Shown: piece by piece, positions 34,440-44,159 of the stretch
How the letters are laid out: each line of letters opens with the position of its first letter
How positions within the stretch are numbered: the first letter of the stretch is position 1
Assembly (NCBI RefSeq): GCF_003436275.1
Contig: NZ_QSOP01000010.1
Coordinates: 15,957-76,929, forward strand
Direction: 5' to 3'
DNA: 60,973 nucleotides
Origin: Collinsella sp. TM09-10AT
GTDB taxonomy: Bacteria > Actinomycetota > Coriobacteriia > Coriobacteriales > Coriobacteriaceae
Translations under genes and position numbers: made by a program
The notes under the pieces: generated by a model
Seen by the model: only the letters and a program-made list of their open reading frames with translations
Told to the model about the DNA's origin: nothing
Database searches by the model: none

Positions 34440-35405
34440 CTAGTACGTCGCCTTGTAACGATTGACCTTCTCGCGATAGTCGCGCGTGTCGGCCTCGCGC
34501 AGCTTGGCCATGGCATCGCGCTCGTCATCGGATAGGTTCGTGGGGACCTGCACCTTGATCTCGACGAGCAGCGCGCCCGTACGGCCACGGTGTTTAACGT
34601 CGGGCGCTCCCATCTCCTTAAAGCGGAACTTCTTGCCCGTCTGGGTGCCCGCCGGCACCTTCAGACGAACCGTCGCGCCGCCGGGTGTGGGCACATCCAC
34701 CGTGCAGCCGAGCGCCGCCTCGTAAACCGAGATCGGTACCTCCATGGTCACATCGGCACCTTTACGCTTAAACAGCGGATGCTCCTCCACGTGCGTGGTC
34801 ACGACCAGGTCACCGCGCTCGCCGCCGGCAACGCCATACTCGCCGCGACGCTTGTAGCGCAGCTTGCCGCCATCCACGGCGCCCGCAGGCACCGAGACCG
34901 TAATGGTCTGCTGCTCGCCCGTCGAGGGAATGCGGTAGGTGACCTTGTGCGTCACGCCGCGGAACGCGTCCTCGGCCGTCACGTCGACAGTCAGCGACAG
35001 GTCGCCGCCCTTGCGAGCACGGCTGCGGCCCGCGCCGGCACCGGCAGCACCCGCAGCCCCGGCAAAGCCCGAGCCCCAATCGCTGCCCCAGGCGCCGTTG
35101 CCGCTAAAGATGCTGTCGAAGATATCGCCCCAGCCGCTCGCACCGGCGCCGGCACCGTAGCCGCCGCCATACGCGCCGCCCGCGCCCGGCATGCCGCCGA
35201 ACATGAGCATCTGGTCGTACTCTTTGCGCTTCTTCTCGTCCGAAAGCGTCTCGTAAGCCTCGCTAATCTCCTTGAACTTGGCCTCGTCGCCGCCGGCATC
35301 GGGGTGGTATTTTTGCGCGAGCTTGCGAAACGCGCTCTTGATCTCTTTGTCGGAGGCGCTCTTGGATACGCCCAGGATGTCATAGAAGGTTTTGCCTGCA
35401 GCCAT
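34440..35405 (-). CDS. dnaJ: Co-chaperone DnaJ (zinc-finger-less, CbpA type)
   Basis: A 321-residue J protein that stimulates DnaK ATPase and delivers clients. The J domain (5-70) has the essential HPD in KYHPDAGG. A Gly/Phe/Ala-rich region follows (about 75-135, with [20 protein letters not shown]), then the two beta-sandwich client domains ([34 protein letters not shown]). The four CXXCXGXG zinc motifs are absent, so this is a class B/CbpA-like DnaJ. It follows grpE after a GC hairpin, so its level may be lower than DnaK-GrpE. Confidence 0.93.
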   Translation of the reverse strand: MAAGKTFYDILGVSKSASDKEIKSAFRKLAQKYHPDAGGDEAKFKEISEAYETLSDEKKRKEYDQMLMFGGMPGAGGAYGGGYGAGAGASGWGDIFDSIFSGNGAWGSDWGSGFAGAAGAAGAGAGRSRARKGGDLSLTVDVTAEDAFRGVTHKVTYRIPSTGEQQTITVSVPAGAVDGGKLRYKRRGEYGVAGGERGDLVVTTHVEEHPLFKRKGADVTMEVPISVYEAALGCTVDVPTPGGATVRLKVPAGTQTGKKFRFKEMGAPDVKHRGRTGALLVEIKVQVPTNLSDDERDAMAKLREADTRDYREKVNRYKATY

Positions 35406-35477
35406 CGTAGCTCCTCTCCTGTTTCATCCACCGCTCAACGGGCGGCGGCTCATACTGTCATATGGCACTAGGCCAGA

Positions 35478-35507
35478 AAGGGCCCCGGGTGTTGCCCCGG
35501 GGCCCTT
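35478..35507 (-). terminator. Internal attenuator between grpE and dnaJ
   Basis: AAGGGCCCCGGG and CCCGGGGCCCTT form a perfect 12-bp stem around TGTTGC, just past the grpE stop, with a short T-run on the minus strand (CCCTTTCTGG). It probably lowers dnaJ-hspR expression relative to dnaK-grpE. Confidence 0.7.
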
Positions 35508-35512
35508 CTCAA

Positions 35513-36355
35513 TTACTCCTCGGTGCTCTCGGCCGTATCGGCCGTAGCATCCTCGGGCGCCGCTTCGGGCTCCGGTGCGGGGCGTTTCTCGCCACCGTAG
35601 GTCACCGTCACCATCGCGGAGCGCAGGATGCGATCCGCCATGCGGTAGCCCTTCTGGTACACGTCGTTGACGGTCTCGTCGTACTGCGATGCGTCCTCGA
35701 CACGCCCCACGGCCTGGTGCTCGAGCGGATCGAACGCCTCGCCCTTGGGGTCGATGGGCTCAACGCCCTCGTGCGCAAACACATCGAGCAGCTTGGCATG
35801 CACCGCATCAACGCCATCGACGAACTGCTTAAAGTCGTCGGAAAGCTCCTGGCTACGGGCATGGTCGATTGCACGCTCGATATCGTCAACCACCGGCAAC
35901 AGCGCGGTGACAAGCTTCTCGGTCGCGCGCTCGCGCTCGGCGATACGCTCGCTGGCGGTGCGGCGACGGAAGTTCTCCCAGTCGGCCTGCAGACGGGCGG
36001 TACGCTCGGTGGCGTCCTTTGCCTTGTCCTCGGCGGCCTTCTGAGCCTCTGCCGCAGCATCGAGCTCGCTGCGTACGTCGGCAAGCTCCTTTTGGGCCTG
36101 CTCGAACTTGAGCTTAAAGTCGTTGTCGGCGGCTTCCTCACCGGCGCGGATAGCGGCTTCCACCATCTCGTCCTCGGTCATCGTCGCCTCCTTGTTGGAA
36201 TCCTCTACCTGGTTCTCGGCAGCCTCGGCGGCCTCGGCCTCGTTGGCCTCGGTATCGTCGACGGCCTCTACGGGAATCTTCACGTCCTTCTCCTCAGAGT
36301 CAACGGGGGCGGCGCCAGCGGCGGCCGCCTCCGTGCGAGCTTTACGGGCGGACAT
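35513..36355 (-). CDS. grpE: Nucleotide exchange factor GrpE
   Basis: A 280-residue GrpE that releases ADP from DnaK. An acidic, Ala/Glu-rich N-terminal extension (1-90) is longer than usual. The coiled coil (about 85-130) leads into the GrpE signature: LQADWENFRRRTASER, LLPVVDDIERAI, and near the end GYRMADRILRSAMVTV. The start is 2 bp past the dnaK stop, so translation is coupled. The C-terminal tail is again acidic. Confidence 0.95.
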   Translation of the reverse strand: MSARKARTEAAAAGAAPVDSEEKDVKIPVEAVDDTEANEAEAAEAAENQVEDSNKEATMTEDEMVEAAIRAGEEAADNDFKLKFEQAQKELADVRSELDAAAEAQKAAEDKAKDATERTARLQADWENFRRRTASERIAERERATEKLVTALLPVVDDIERAIDHARSQELSDDFKQFVDGVDAVHAKLLDVFAHEGVEPIDPKGEAFDPLEHQAVGRVEDASQYDETVNDVYQKGYRMADRILRSAMVTVTYGGEKRPAPEPEAAPEDATADTAESTEE

Positions 36356-36357
36356 GA

Positions 36358-38250
<1,893 letters not shown>

Positions 38251-38359
38251 TAGAAATTCCCTCTCTCTTTTGCGTTCGCGCCGCCTCGACGATCTGTCGC
38301 GCGGCGCTTCGGCTTGTCTTTCAGGATGTAGTGTATCCCCTTATGGGCCGGAATATACA

Positions 38360-38386
38360 AAATCTAAGTCAATTCATATAAGATTT
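38360..38386. promoter_or_regulatory. Putative HspR operator upstream of dnaK
   Basis: AAATCTAAGTC, 5 bp, ATATAAGATTT, the same element as 29318-29344 before clpB and in the same orientation relative to the gene. The spacer bases differ while both arms are identical, which argues for selection on the arms. Confidence 0.68.
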
Positions 38387-38517
38387 CTTATTGTTGAGAG
38401 TTTAGGTTCTTAAATGCGCAGGTAGATGCGCTGAATGAGTTCTCGGCAAATCTATTGAGATCTATGTAGAGATGGCTGAGGTTTGCGTCCGGGGGTGCCT
38501 GGGGGCCGTCTTGCGGC

Positions 38518-38685
38518 AAGCGCATCCCGGTTTGAGCGTGGATTCCGGGTCGCAGTTTCCGTCTGAAGGCTCAACCGGAAACCGTATCCCGTTTTGAGAG
38601 CTGATACCGGGTCGCAGTTTCCGCTAGCGGGCCCAACCGGAAACTGCGACCCGGTTTTCGGCCAAATAACGGGATGCCCTTTCCG
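38518..38685. repeat. Array 2 of alternating inverted 17-nt repeats
   Basis: Units start at about 38518 (partial), 38545, 38575, 38607, 38637 and 38670, with 30-33 bp spacing and alternating strand. The core is CCGGAAACTGCGACCCGG or its complement. It belongs to the same family as 13821-14022. It fills most of the 660-bp gap between dnaK and the ferredoxin. Confidence 0.8.
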
Positions 38686-38734
38686 CAGGCGCGCTCAATA
38701 GGTCAATATTACAAGTCACCTATAGCTAACATTT

Positions 38735-38766
38735 GCGCAGCTCAACGGCCCCACCTGCGCGTTTTT
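38735..38766 (+). terminator. Orphan terminator-like hairpin
   Basis: GCGCAG and CTGCGC pair across 14 nt, followed by G and six T on the plus strand. No plus-strand gene lies upstream for several kilobases, so it may be chance or the end of an unannotated RNA. Confidence 0.35.
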
Positions 38767-38819
38767 TAGTAAACCTTGGCATACTCGGCGAACGGTATGA
38801 AGATGCCGGCCAGAGGGTA

Positions 38820-38847
38820 TTGCAAACGGTCGCTCCCGTGGTATGTT
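38820..38847 (+). promoter_or_regulatory. Candidate ferredoxin promoter
   Basis: TTGCAA (38820-38825), a 16-bp spacer and TATGTT (38842-38847) lie about 60 bp before the ferredoxin start. Confidence 0.4.
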
Positions 38848-38908
38848 TTTGCCCGAATCAAACCGACGCGCATCGCCTGTAGCGTCGGTCAACAGAGAGG
38901 AAACTACC

Positions 38909-39094
38909 ATGGCTCATCCCGTAATTGATGCCGACGAGTGCATCGCTTGTGGCGTTTGCGTCGACTCCTGCCCCGCTGGCGTTCTGGAGCTCCAGGACGT
39001 CGCTACCGTCGCCGACGAGGACTCCTGCGTCGCCTGTGGCGCTTGCCAGGACGCTTGCCCCGCTGGCGCGATCACCGAGATCGTCGAGGAGTAA
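38909..39094 (+). CDS. 2[4Fe-4S] ferredoxin
   Basis: A 61-residue clostridial-type ferredoxin carrying low-potential electrons. Two clusters are evident: Cys11, 14, 17 and Cys50 for one, Cys40, 43, 46 and Cys21 for the other, in CIACGVCVDSCPAG and CVACGACQDACPAG. The internal repeat is complete, with no truncation. AGAGAGG precedes the ATG. It is monocistronic, with its own promoter-like sequence and a strong terminator. It could partner pyruvate:ferredoxin oxidoreductase or hydrogenase, or the oxidoreductase at 18232; none of these links is shown. Confidence 0.95.
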   Translation: MAHPVIDADECIACGVCVDSCPAGVLELQDVATVADEDSCVACGACQDACPAGAITEIVEE

Positions 39095-39137
39095 CAACTC
39101 CCCCACTTGCACACTCAAAAGTACACCGTGCACAAAA

Positions 39138-39171
39138 AAGGAGGCTTCCGCATCGCCGCGGAGGCCTCCTT
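39138..39171 (+). terminator. Terminator of ferredoxin gene
   Basis: AAGGAGGCTTCCGC and GCGGAGGCCTCCTT form a 14-bp stem with one wobble around ATCGCC, followed by TTGTTTG. Flanking A and T runs make it bidirectional. Confidence 0.85.
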
Positions 39172-39213
39172 TTGTTTGTACAGGCAGCTAATTGGGGACG
39201 GGGCTACCTTGGC

Positions 39214-39280
39214 AGTTGCGGTGGAATAGTTCCTGGCTCATTGCTTAGGTGCCGATTGTAGGAACTATTTCACCGCAACT
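39214..39280. repeat. 21-bp-stem hairpin repeat
   Basis: 39214-39234 and 39260-39280 are inverted complements with one G-T pair. The arm AGTTGCGGTGGAA also appears singly at 13801, beside array 1, so parts of these repeats are shared. It ends 18 bp from the niaR stop. Confidence 0.75.
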
Positions 39281-39298
39281 TATAAAGACAGTATCGGG

Positions 39299-39844
39299 TT
39301 AGGACAAATCATCCTCGTAGGGCATTAAATCGGCAAGGTAGCCTTTCTCCTTGAGTATGGCCTCGATCTCGTCGAGGGTCTGCTCGTCTTCCGCCGCGAT
39401 GCGATGGAAGTGGTAGCCGCTCGTCACCGTCAGCAGCGGGAAGCTCTTGCCGCTGGCGATGCCCTCTAGGTAGCGCTCGACATCGCGGCGGTTGCGGATG
39501 TCCAGGTCGGCCGTGATCTTGCCGTACACGCGGTGATTGACGATCACGTTGAGCACGGCGCCACCGGCGTCGACGATACTCGTGAGCTCATCGCCTGCCT
39601 GCTCCACGCTGTGGCGAACCTTGACCAAGCGCGTGGGCACGGCGGGGCTGCTGGGGGCCTCCTGCAGCACGTAGCCGCGGTTGGTCGCCACGATATCGTG
39701 CCCATCGGCACGCAACAGGGCAATATCCTGAACCACGACCTGACGGCTCACGCCAACCTCGCGGGCAAGTGCGCTGCCCGAAACGGGCTCCTTGGCTCCT
39801 TCGAGCACGCCCATGATGGCACGGCGACGCTCGCGGGCGTTCAT
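39299..39844 (-). CDS. niaR: Niacin-responsive repressor NiaR
   Basis: A 181-residue repressor. An N-terminal winged HTH (REVGVSRQVVVQDIALLRAD) precedes the C-terminal 3H domain, named for conserved His residues, which are visible in KVRHSVEQAG, VIVNHRVYG and TSGYHFHRI. The family binds nicotinic acid through a metal and shuts off NAD synthesis. It is the last gene of nadA-nadB-nadC-niaR, and its ATG overlaps the nadC stop (TAATG), so it probably autoregulates via the palindrome at 43207-43250. Confidence 0.92.
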   Translation of the reverse strand: MNARERRRAIMGVLEGAKEPVSGSALAREVGVSRQVVVQDIALLRADGHDIVATNRGYVLQEAPSSPAVPTRLVKVRHSVEQAGDELTSIVDAGGAVLNVIVNHRVYGKITADLDIRNRRDVERYLEGIASGKSFPLLTVTSGYHFHRIAAEDEQTLDEIEAILKEKGYLADLMPYEDDLS

Positions 39845-40704
39845 TATTTACCGTCCAGCAGACGCAGGTGCTTAAGCGAGAGGTCGAGGATCGGCGCAGA
39901 GTGCGTCAGGGCGCCCGAGCTAATATAGTCGACACCCAGATCGGCCAGGGCGCGAATGTTGCTGGCGTCCACGTTGCCCGAGCACTCGGTCTTGGCGCGA
40001 CCGGCGATAAGCTCGATGGCGGCGGCCATGTCGTCATGGGTCATGTTGTCGAGCATGATAATGTCGGCACCGGCCTCCACGGCTTCGCGCACCATGTCCA
40101 GGTTCTCGCACTCAATCTCAACTGTCGTGGTAAACGACGCATGGGCGCGCGCCATCTCGATCGCGCGCGTCACGCCACCGGCGGCATCGATATGGTTGTC
40201 CTTGAGCATGACGGCCGTCGACAGGTTGTAGCGGTGGTTGCTGCCGCCGCCAATCTCAACCGCCGCCTTCTCAAACACGCGCATGCCCGGCGTGGTCTTG
40301 CGCGTGTCGACGAGCACGGTCTTGGTTCCCTCGAGCGCCGCGGCCATGCTGTGCGTGTAGGTAGCGATGCCGCTCATGCGCTGCAGGTAGTTGAGCGCCA
40401 CGCGCTCACCCGAAAGCAGCACGCGCGCATCGCCGCGCACCTGACCCACATGGTCGCCGGCGTGCACCTCGTCGCCATCGGCAACGTCGAGCAGCACCGA
40501 GCTCTGCGAATCCAGCAGCTCAAAGGTACGGGCAAACACATCCAAGCCGGCGATGATGCCGTCGGCCTTGGCGATAAGCTCCACCGTGGCGGGACGCGCC
40601 GTGGGGCACACGCTCGCCGTGCTCACGTCCTCAAACGTAATGTCCTCGCGCAGAGCCTGCAAAATCAGATCATCGACGACGAGCTTCATGGTAATGGGAT
40701 TCAT
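39844..40704 (-). CDS. nadC: Quinolinate phosphoribosyltransferase
   Basis: A 286-residue enzyme converting quinolinate and PRPP to nicotinate mononucleotide. The hallmarks are LLSGERVALNYLQRMSGIAT, VLVDTRKTTPGMRVFEKAAV, GGGSNHRYNLSTAVMLKDNH and DIIMLDNMT. Length and order are normal. GAGGAG lies 7 nt before the ATG and only 3 bp separate it from nadB. Confidence 0.96.
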   Translation of the reverse strand: MNPITMKLVVDDLILQALREDITFEDVSTASVCPTARPATVELIAKADGIIAGLDVFARTFELLDSQSSVLLDVADGDEVHAGDHVGQVRGDARVLLSGERVALNYLQRMSGIATYTHSMAAALEGTKTVLVDTRKTTPGMRVFEKAAVEIGGGSNHRYNLSTAVMLKDNHIDAAGGVTRAIEMARAHASFTTTVEIECENLDMVREAVEAGADIIMLDNMTHDDMAAAIELIAGRAKTECSGNVDASNIRALADLGVDYISSGALTHSAPILDLSLKHLRLLDGK

Positions 40705-40707
40705 GGT

Positions 40708-42084
40708 CTACTCCTCTGCGGCCTGCGTGCCGGCGGCACGGGCCAAATCATCGATTGCAAGGGTATCGGAACTCAGGGCGCGATGGCGTCCATCGAGCGC
40801 GGGCTCGCCCGCCTGCTCCACGGCCAGCGACTCGCCGGTGCGCATGTACCACGCGGCGCGACGACCCCAGACCAGCGCCTCGAGCAGACTATTTGATGCA
40901 AGGCGATTCTTGCCGTGAACGCCGTTGCAAGCCGTCTCGCCCGCGGCGTAGAGCTCGGGCATCGAAGTGCGGCCGTCCTTATCGACCCATACGCCGCCCA
41001 TAAAGTAGTGCTGCGTGGGCGTAACGGGGATGGGCTCGTCCAAGATGTCGCGGCCGTCCTCAAGGCAGCGCGCGCGAATGTTGGCAAAGTGCCCAGTCAC
41101 CACGTCGCGCTCGACGGGGGCAAAGCTCAGCCACTCGTGCTCGGTGCCGTCCTGCTTCATCTGCTCGCGGATGGCGGCAGCGACAACGTCGCGCGGCTGC
41201 AACTCGTCGGTAAAACGCTCGCCGGCGGCATTGAGCAGAATCGCGCCCTCACCGCGGCAGCTCTCGCTGATCAGGAACGTACGGCCTGGCTGCGGCGAGA
41301 ACAGGCCCGTGGGATGGATCTGCACGTAGTCCAGGTGCTCCATCTTAATGCCGTGCTCCTGCGCGATGTAGCAGGCGTCGCCCGTGAGCTGCGGGTAGTT
41401 GGTCGAATGGTCGTATACGCCACCGATGCCGCCCGTCGCCCACAGCGTATGGCGGGCATGGATCTTAAACGGCTTACCGACATGCACGCCCTCAGCGGCA
41501 TTTGCCAGCTCGTCGGCGGGGCGAGCTGAATCGTCCTCGTCCACGGCAACAGCGACGACACCAGTGCACACCGTGGCCCCATCGCGCTCGGCCGTCAGGA
41601 TGTCGGTCATGGCAACGTGTTCGAGAATCTGCACGTTGTCCAGCTTGCGGACGGCCTGAAGCAGCTTGGTCGTAATCTCCTTGCCCGTAATGTCGGCATG
41701 GAAGGCAATGCGCGGACGGCTGTGCGCGCCCTCGCGGGTAAAGTCGAGGCCGCCATCGGCCTTGCGCTCAAAATCCACGCCCATCGCTAGCAGGTCGTTG
41801 ATGACCGAGCGGCTCGAGCGGATCATGATGTCGACGCTCTCGCGGCGGTTCTCGTAATGGCCGGCGTGCATGGTGTCCTCAAAGAAGGCATCGTAGTCCG
41901 AGCCCTCGGGCAGCACGCAGATGCCGCCCTGCGCGAGCATCGAATCGCACTCGTCGACCGCGCCCTTGGAGAGCATGATCACGCGCGTACTCGTCGGCAG
42001 GTTGAGCGCCGCGTACAGGCCCGCCACGCCGCAGCCGGCAATGACGACGTCGCACTCCATATCGGGGTATTGCTTGGTTTCCAC
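40708..42084 (-). CDS. nadB: L-aspartate oxidase
   Basis: A 458-residue FAD enzyme oxidising L-aspartate to iminoaspartate for NadA. The N-terminus binds FAD (VVIAGCGVAGLYAALN). Catalytic and substrate blocks are seen in GGICVLPEGSD, HTLWATGGIGGVYDHSTNYP and HPTGLF. It is shorter than the roughly 530-residue E. coli enzyme and lacks most of the C-terminal helical domain, as in several anaerobes. The GTG start at 42084 is preceded by GGGAGAGG; an ATG-led frame further upstream runs into a hairpin repeat and is rejected. Confidence 0.92.
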   Translation of the reverse strand: METKQYPDMECDVVIAGCGVAGLYAALNLPTSTRVIMLSKGAVDECDSMLAQGGICVLPEGSDYDAFFEDTMHAGHYENRRESVDIMIRSSRSVINDLLAMGVDFERKADGGLDFTREGAHSRPRIAFHADITGKEITTKLLQAVRKLDNVQILEHVAMTDILTAERDGATVCTGVVAVAVDEDDSARPADELANAAEGVHVGKPFKIHARHTLWATGGIGGVYDHSTNYPQLTGDACYIAQEHGIKMEHLDYVQIHPTGLFSPQPGRTFLISESCRGEGAILLNAAGERFTDELQPRDVVAAAIREQMKQDGTEHEWLSFAPVERDVVTGHFANIRARCLEDGRDILDEPIPVTPTQHYFMGGVWVDKDGRTSMPELYAAGETACNGVHGKNRLASNSLLEALVWGRRAAWYMRTGESLAVEQAGEPALDGRHRALSSDTLAIDDLARAAGTQAAEE

Positions 42085-42101
42085 AGGAATCCTCTCCCTT
42101 G

Positions 42102-42136
42102 AATGTGACATAAGGAACCGTCCCTCATGCCACATT
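42102..42136. repeat. Small hairpin repeat between nadA and nadB
   Basis: AATGTGACATAAGG pairs with CCTCATGCCACATT (two wobbles) around a loop containing AACCGTC. It occupies the whole nadA-nadB gap and resembles the other GTCCC-containing hairpins. Confidence 0.65.
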
Positions 42137-42139
42137 GTT

Positions 42140-43165
42140 CTAGCGTGCTGCGTACTCGAGCATGCGGTCGAGCGTGAGCTTGGCCTGGTCTGCCGCCTCG
42201 TCCGAGACGCCGATCTGCACCTCGCCCTCGCCCGTCTCCAGGCAGCGCACGAGCTTTTCGAGCGTGATGAGGTCCATGTTGACGCAGGTGGGCTGCACCG
42301 CGGGGAAGTAGAACTTCTTGCCGGTGCCCTGGCAGCGGCGCTCGAGCTCGTAGAGCACGCCGCGAACCGTCACGATAATGAACTCGCTCGCGTCGGACTC
42401 CTCGGCATACTTGATGATGCCGGCGGTGGAGCCGATGTAGTCGGCCTCGGCCAGGACGTCGGCCTTGCACTCGGGGTGCGCCAGCACGAGCGCGTCGGGG
42501 TGGGCCTCCGTCGCGTCGACGATCTGCTCGACGGTGATGATGTGATGGCGCGGGCAGTAGCCGTTGTTGAGAATGACGTGCTTTTGCGGCACCTGCTCGG
42601 CTACGAAGCGGCCGAGGTTTTGGTCGGGAATGAACAGGATATGCTGCTGCGGCAGCTCGGACACGATCTTGACGGCGTTGGAGCTGGTGACGCACACGTC
42701 GCTCCAGCTCTTGATCTCGACCGTGGAGTTGACGTAGCAGACCACGGCCAGGTCGTCGCCGTACTCGGCGCGCGCCGCGTCGACCGTCTCGCGCTTGACC
42801 ATATGAGCCATGGGGCAGTCCGCGCCCGGCTCGGGCAGCAGCACGGTCTTGGTGGGGTTGAGCAGCTTGGCGCTCTCGCCCATAAACTCCACGCCGCACA
42901 GCACGATGGTCTGCTGCGGCAGGCTCTTGGCGAGCTTAGCCAGGTAGAAGCTGTCGCCGACGTAATCGGCCACAGCCTGGACCTCGGGCGCCACGTAATA
43001 GTGCGCCAGGATCACCGCGTCGCGCTGGGTTTTAAGTTGCTGAATGGCCTCGACGAGCTCTGCGGGCACCAATGCCGCGCGCTCCGTTGCCGTCGTTGCC
43101 GATGCCAGGCCGGCCGCAATGTCGCGTGCAAGCTCCGACGCATCCATGTTCGCGCTCTGTGCCAT
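42140..43165 (-). CDS. nadA: Quinolinate synthase
   Basis: A 341-residue [4Fe-4S] enzyme condensing iminoaspartate with dihydroxyacetone phosphate to quinolinate. Cluster cysteines are in LCGVEFMGES, NGYCPRHHI-type sequence and QPTCVNMD. Other blocks are ILAHYYVAPEVQ and VYCHPEC-like VLAHPECK. GAGAGGGG precedes ATG 43165. First gene of the NAD operon, under the palindromic promoter at 43201-43250. Confidence 0.95.
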   Translation of the reverse strand: MAQSANMDASELARDIAAGLASATTATERAALVPAELVEAIQQLKTQRDAVILAHYYVAPEVQAVADYVGDSFYLAKLAKSLPQQTIVLCGVEFMGESAKLLNPTKTVLLPEPGADCPMAHMVKRETVDAARAEYGDDLAVVCYVNSTVEIKSWSDVCVTSSNAVKIVSELPQQHILFIPDQNLGRFVAEQVPQKHVILNNGYCPRHHIITVEQIVDATEAHPDALVLAHPECKADVLAEADYIGSTAGIIKYAEESDASEFIIVTVRGVLYELERRCQGTGKKFYFPAVQPTCVNMDLITLEKLVRCLETGEGEVQIGVSDEAADQAKLTLDRMLEYAAR

Positions 43166-43200
43166 CAAGGCCCCTCTCTTTTGGCGAATCTTGGGGCTTT

Positions 43201-43250
43201 AGTATGACACCTAGGTTTACAGCTGACAAGACAGCTGTAAACCTAGGTGT
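43201..43250 (-). promoter_or_regulatory. nad operon promoter with NiaR-type palindrome
   Basis: 43207-43225 and 43232-43250 are perfect 19-bp inverted repeats around ACAAGA. On the minus strand TTGTCA (43229-43224), a 17-bp spacer and CATACT (43206-43201) form a promoter whose -35 and spacer lie in the palindrome. NiaR bound here would block RNA polymerase. The NiaR assignment is inferred from the operon content. Confidence 0.65.
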
Positions 43251-43269
43251 AAAGTTGGAATAAAGATTC

Positions 43270-43338
43270 AATCTTGGAGCGGGTCCGTTTTCGAACTAGC
43301 AAGCTGAGGATAGTCGAAAATGGATCCGCCCCAAGATT
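43270..43338. repeat. 25-bp imperfect inverted repeat
   Basis: 43270-43294 and 43314-43338 pair with two wobbles and one mismatch. It lies just outside the larger MITE-like element and upstream of nadA, pointing away from it. Confidence 0.65.
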
Positions 43339-43371
43339 CGAGCAGCCCGTTTTGTCCTGGACCAAGGGGCA

Positions 43372-43580
43372 GTGGTCAAAAAAGGCCAAATATGAGTACT
43401 GTCACCAAATTAGTAGCAGCGATTTTCCGGTCCAGATCAGCAAAATCGCCTTGTTTGGAGCCCGATCGTGACTCTGACGGACGAAAATCGATGCGCTTTT
43501 GGCCGCTGGCACCGATTTTGGAGGCCATTTGGCTGCCACTAAACTGGTAACAGTACTCATATTTGGCCTTTTTTGACCAC
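43372..43580. mobile_element. MITE-like element with 31-bp perfect terminal repeats
   Basis: 43372-43402 and 43550-43580 are exact inverted complements (left arm begins GTGGTCAAAAAAGGCCAAAT). Homology continues inward imperfectly for about 18 bp. The 147-bp interior has no gene. Size and symmetry suit a non-autonomous transposable element; I see no target duplication. Confidence 0.55.
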
Positions 43581-43725
43581 CGGGCTTCCGACAGACCCCA
43601 AAAGCGGGCCCGAATCGCTCGATTCGGACCCGCTGGGGGTAGCGAGCACAATCGAGGTGTAAGAAGCAAGAGAGGGCCATCGCCTAGAATCGTCAGCGCC
43701 TAGATATTCAACGAGAGGAAAGACA

Positions 43726-44120
43726 ATGGTCCGCAGCGACATGCTACCCCAGCCGGACCGGGGGCTCGGCCTCGACCGGCCCCAGACCGAGGCATTTCAC
43801 CGACGAGTTCAAGAGGAAGATAGTCGATCTCCACAACGCCGGAAAGCCCAGGCGCGAGGCCATGGACGAGTGCGACCTCGACAAGAGCACCGTGGAGAGG
43901 CGGGTCAAGTCGATAAACGAGACCGGCTCGCCGCGCGCCGCGGACAACCGCACGCCCGAGCAGAACCGGATCCTGGAGCTCGAGCGCGAGAACCGCAGGC
44001 TCCGGATGGAGGTCGATGTCTTAAGACGAGCGGCGCCAGCATACGCTCGGAAGTCAGGGCCATGGCGGCCAACGGGGGGCCGCTGCCCCATATCGGCGCA
44101 GCGCTGGCATCGAGGCCTTC
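43726..44120 (+). pseudogene. IS3-type transposase OrfA remnant
   Basis: Transposase-like coding is present but disrupted. In the frame entered at CAT 43793 it reads HFTDEFKRKIVDLHNAGKPR, then DLDKSTVERRVKSINETGSP, then a leucine-zipper-like ELERENRRLRMEVDVL, typical of IS3-family OrfA. No start codon exists in that frame; the ATG 43726 is in another frame. After about 44020 the match is lost and the sequence stops at the end of the intact IS at 44121. It is a decayed copy of a different IS. Confidence 0.6.
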
Positions 44121-44159
44121 TGACCTGTGTCAAGATTTCGGACACGCAAGCTCGAGGAA

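Noticed and set aside
42085..42135. Upstream ATG start for NadB
   Set aside because: It would begin inside the hairpin repeat between nadA and nadB; the GTG at 42084 has a strong Shine-Dalgarno at the right distance.
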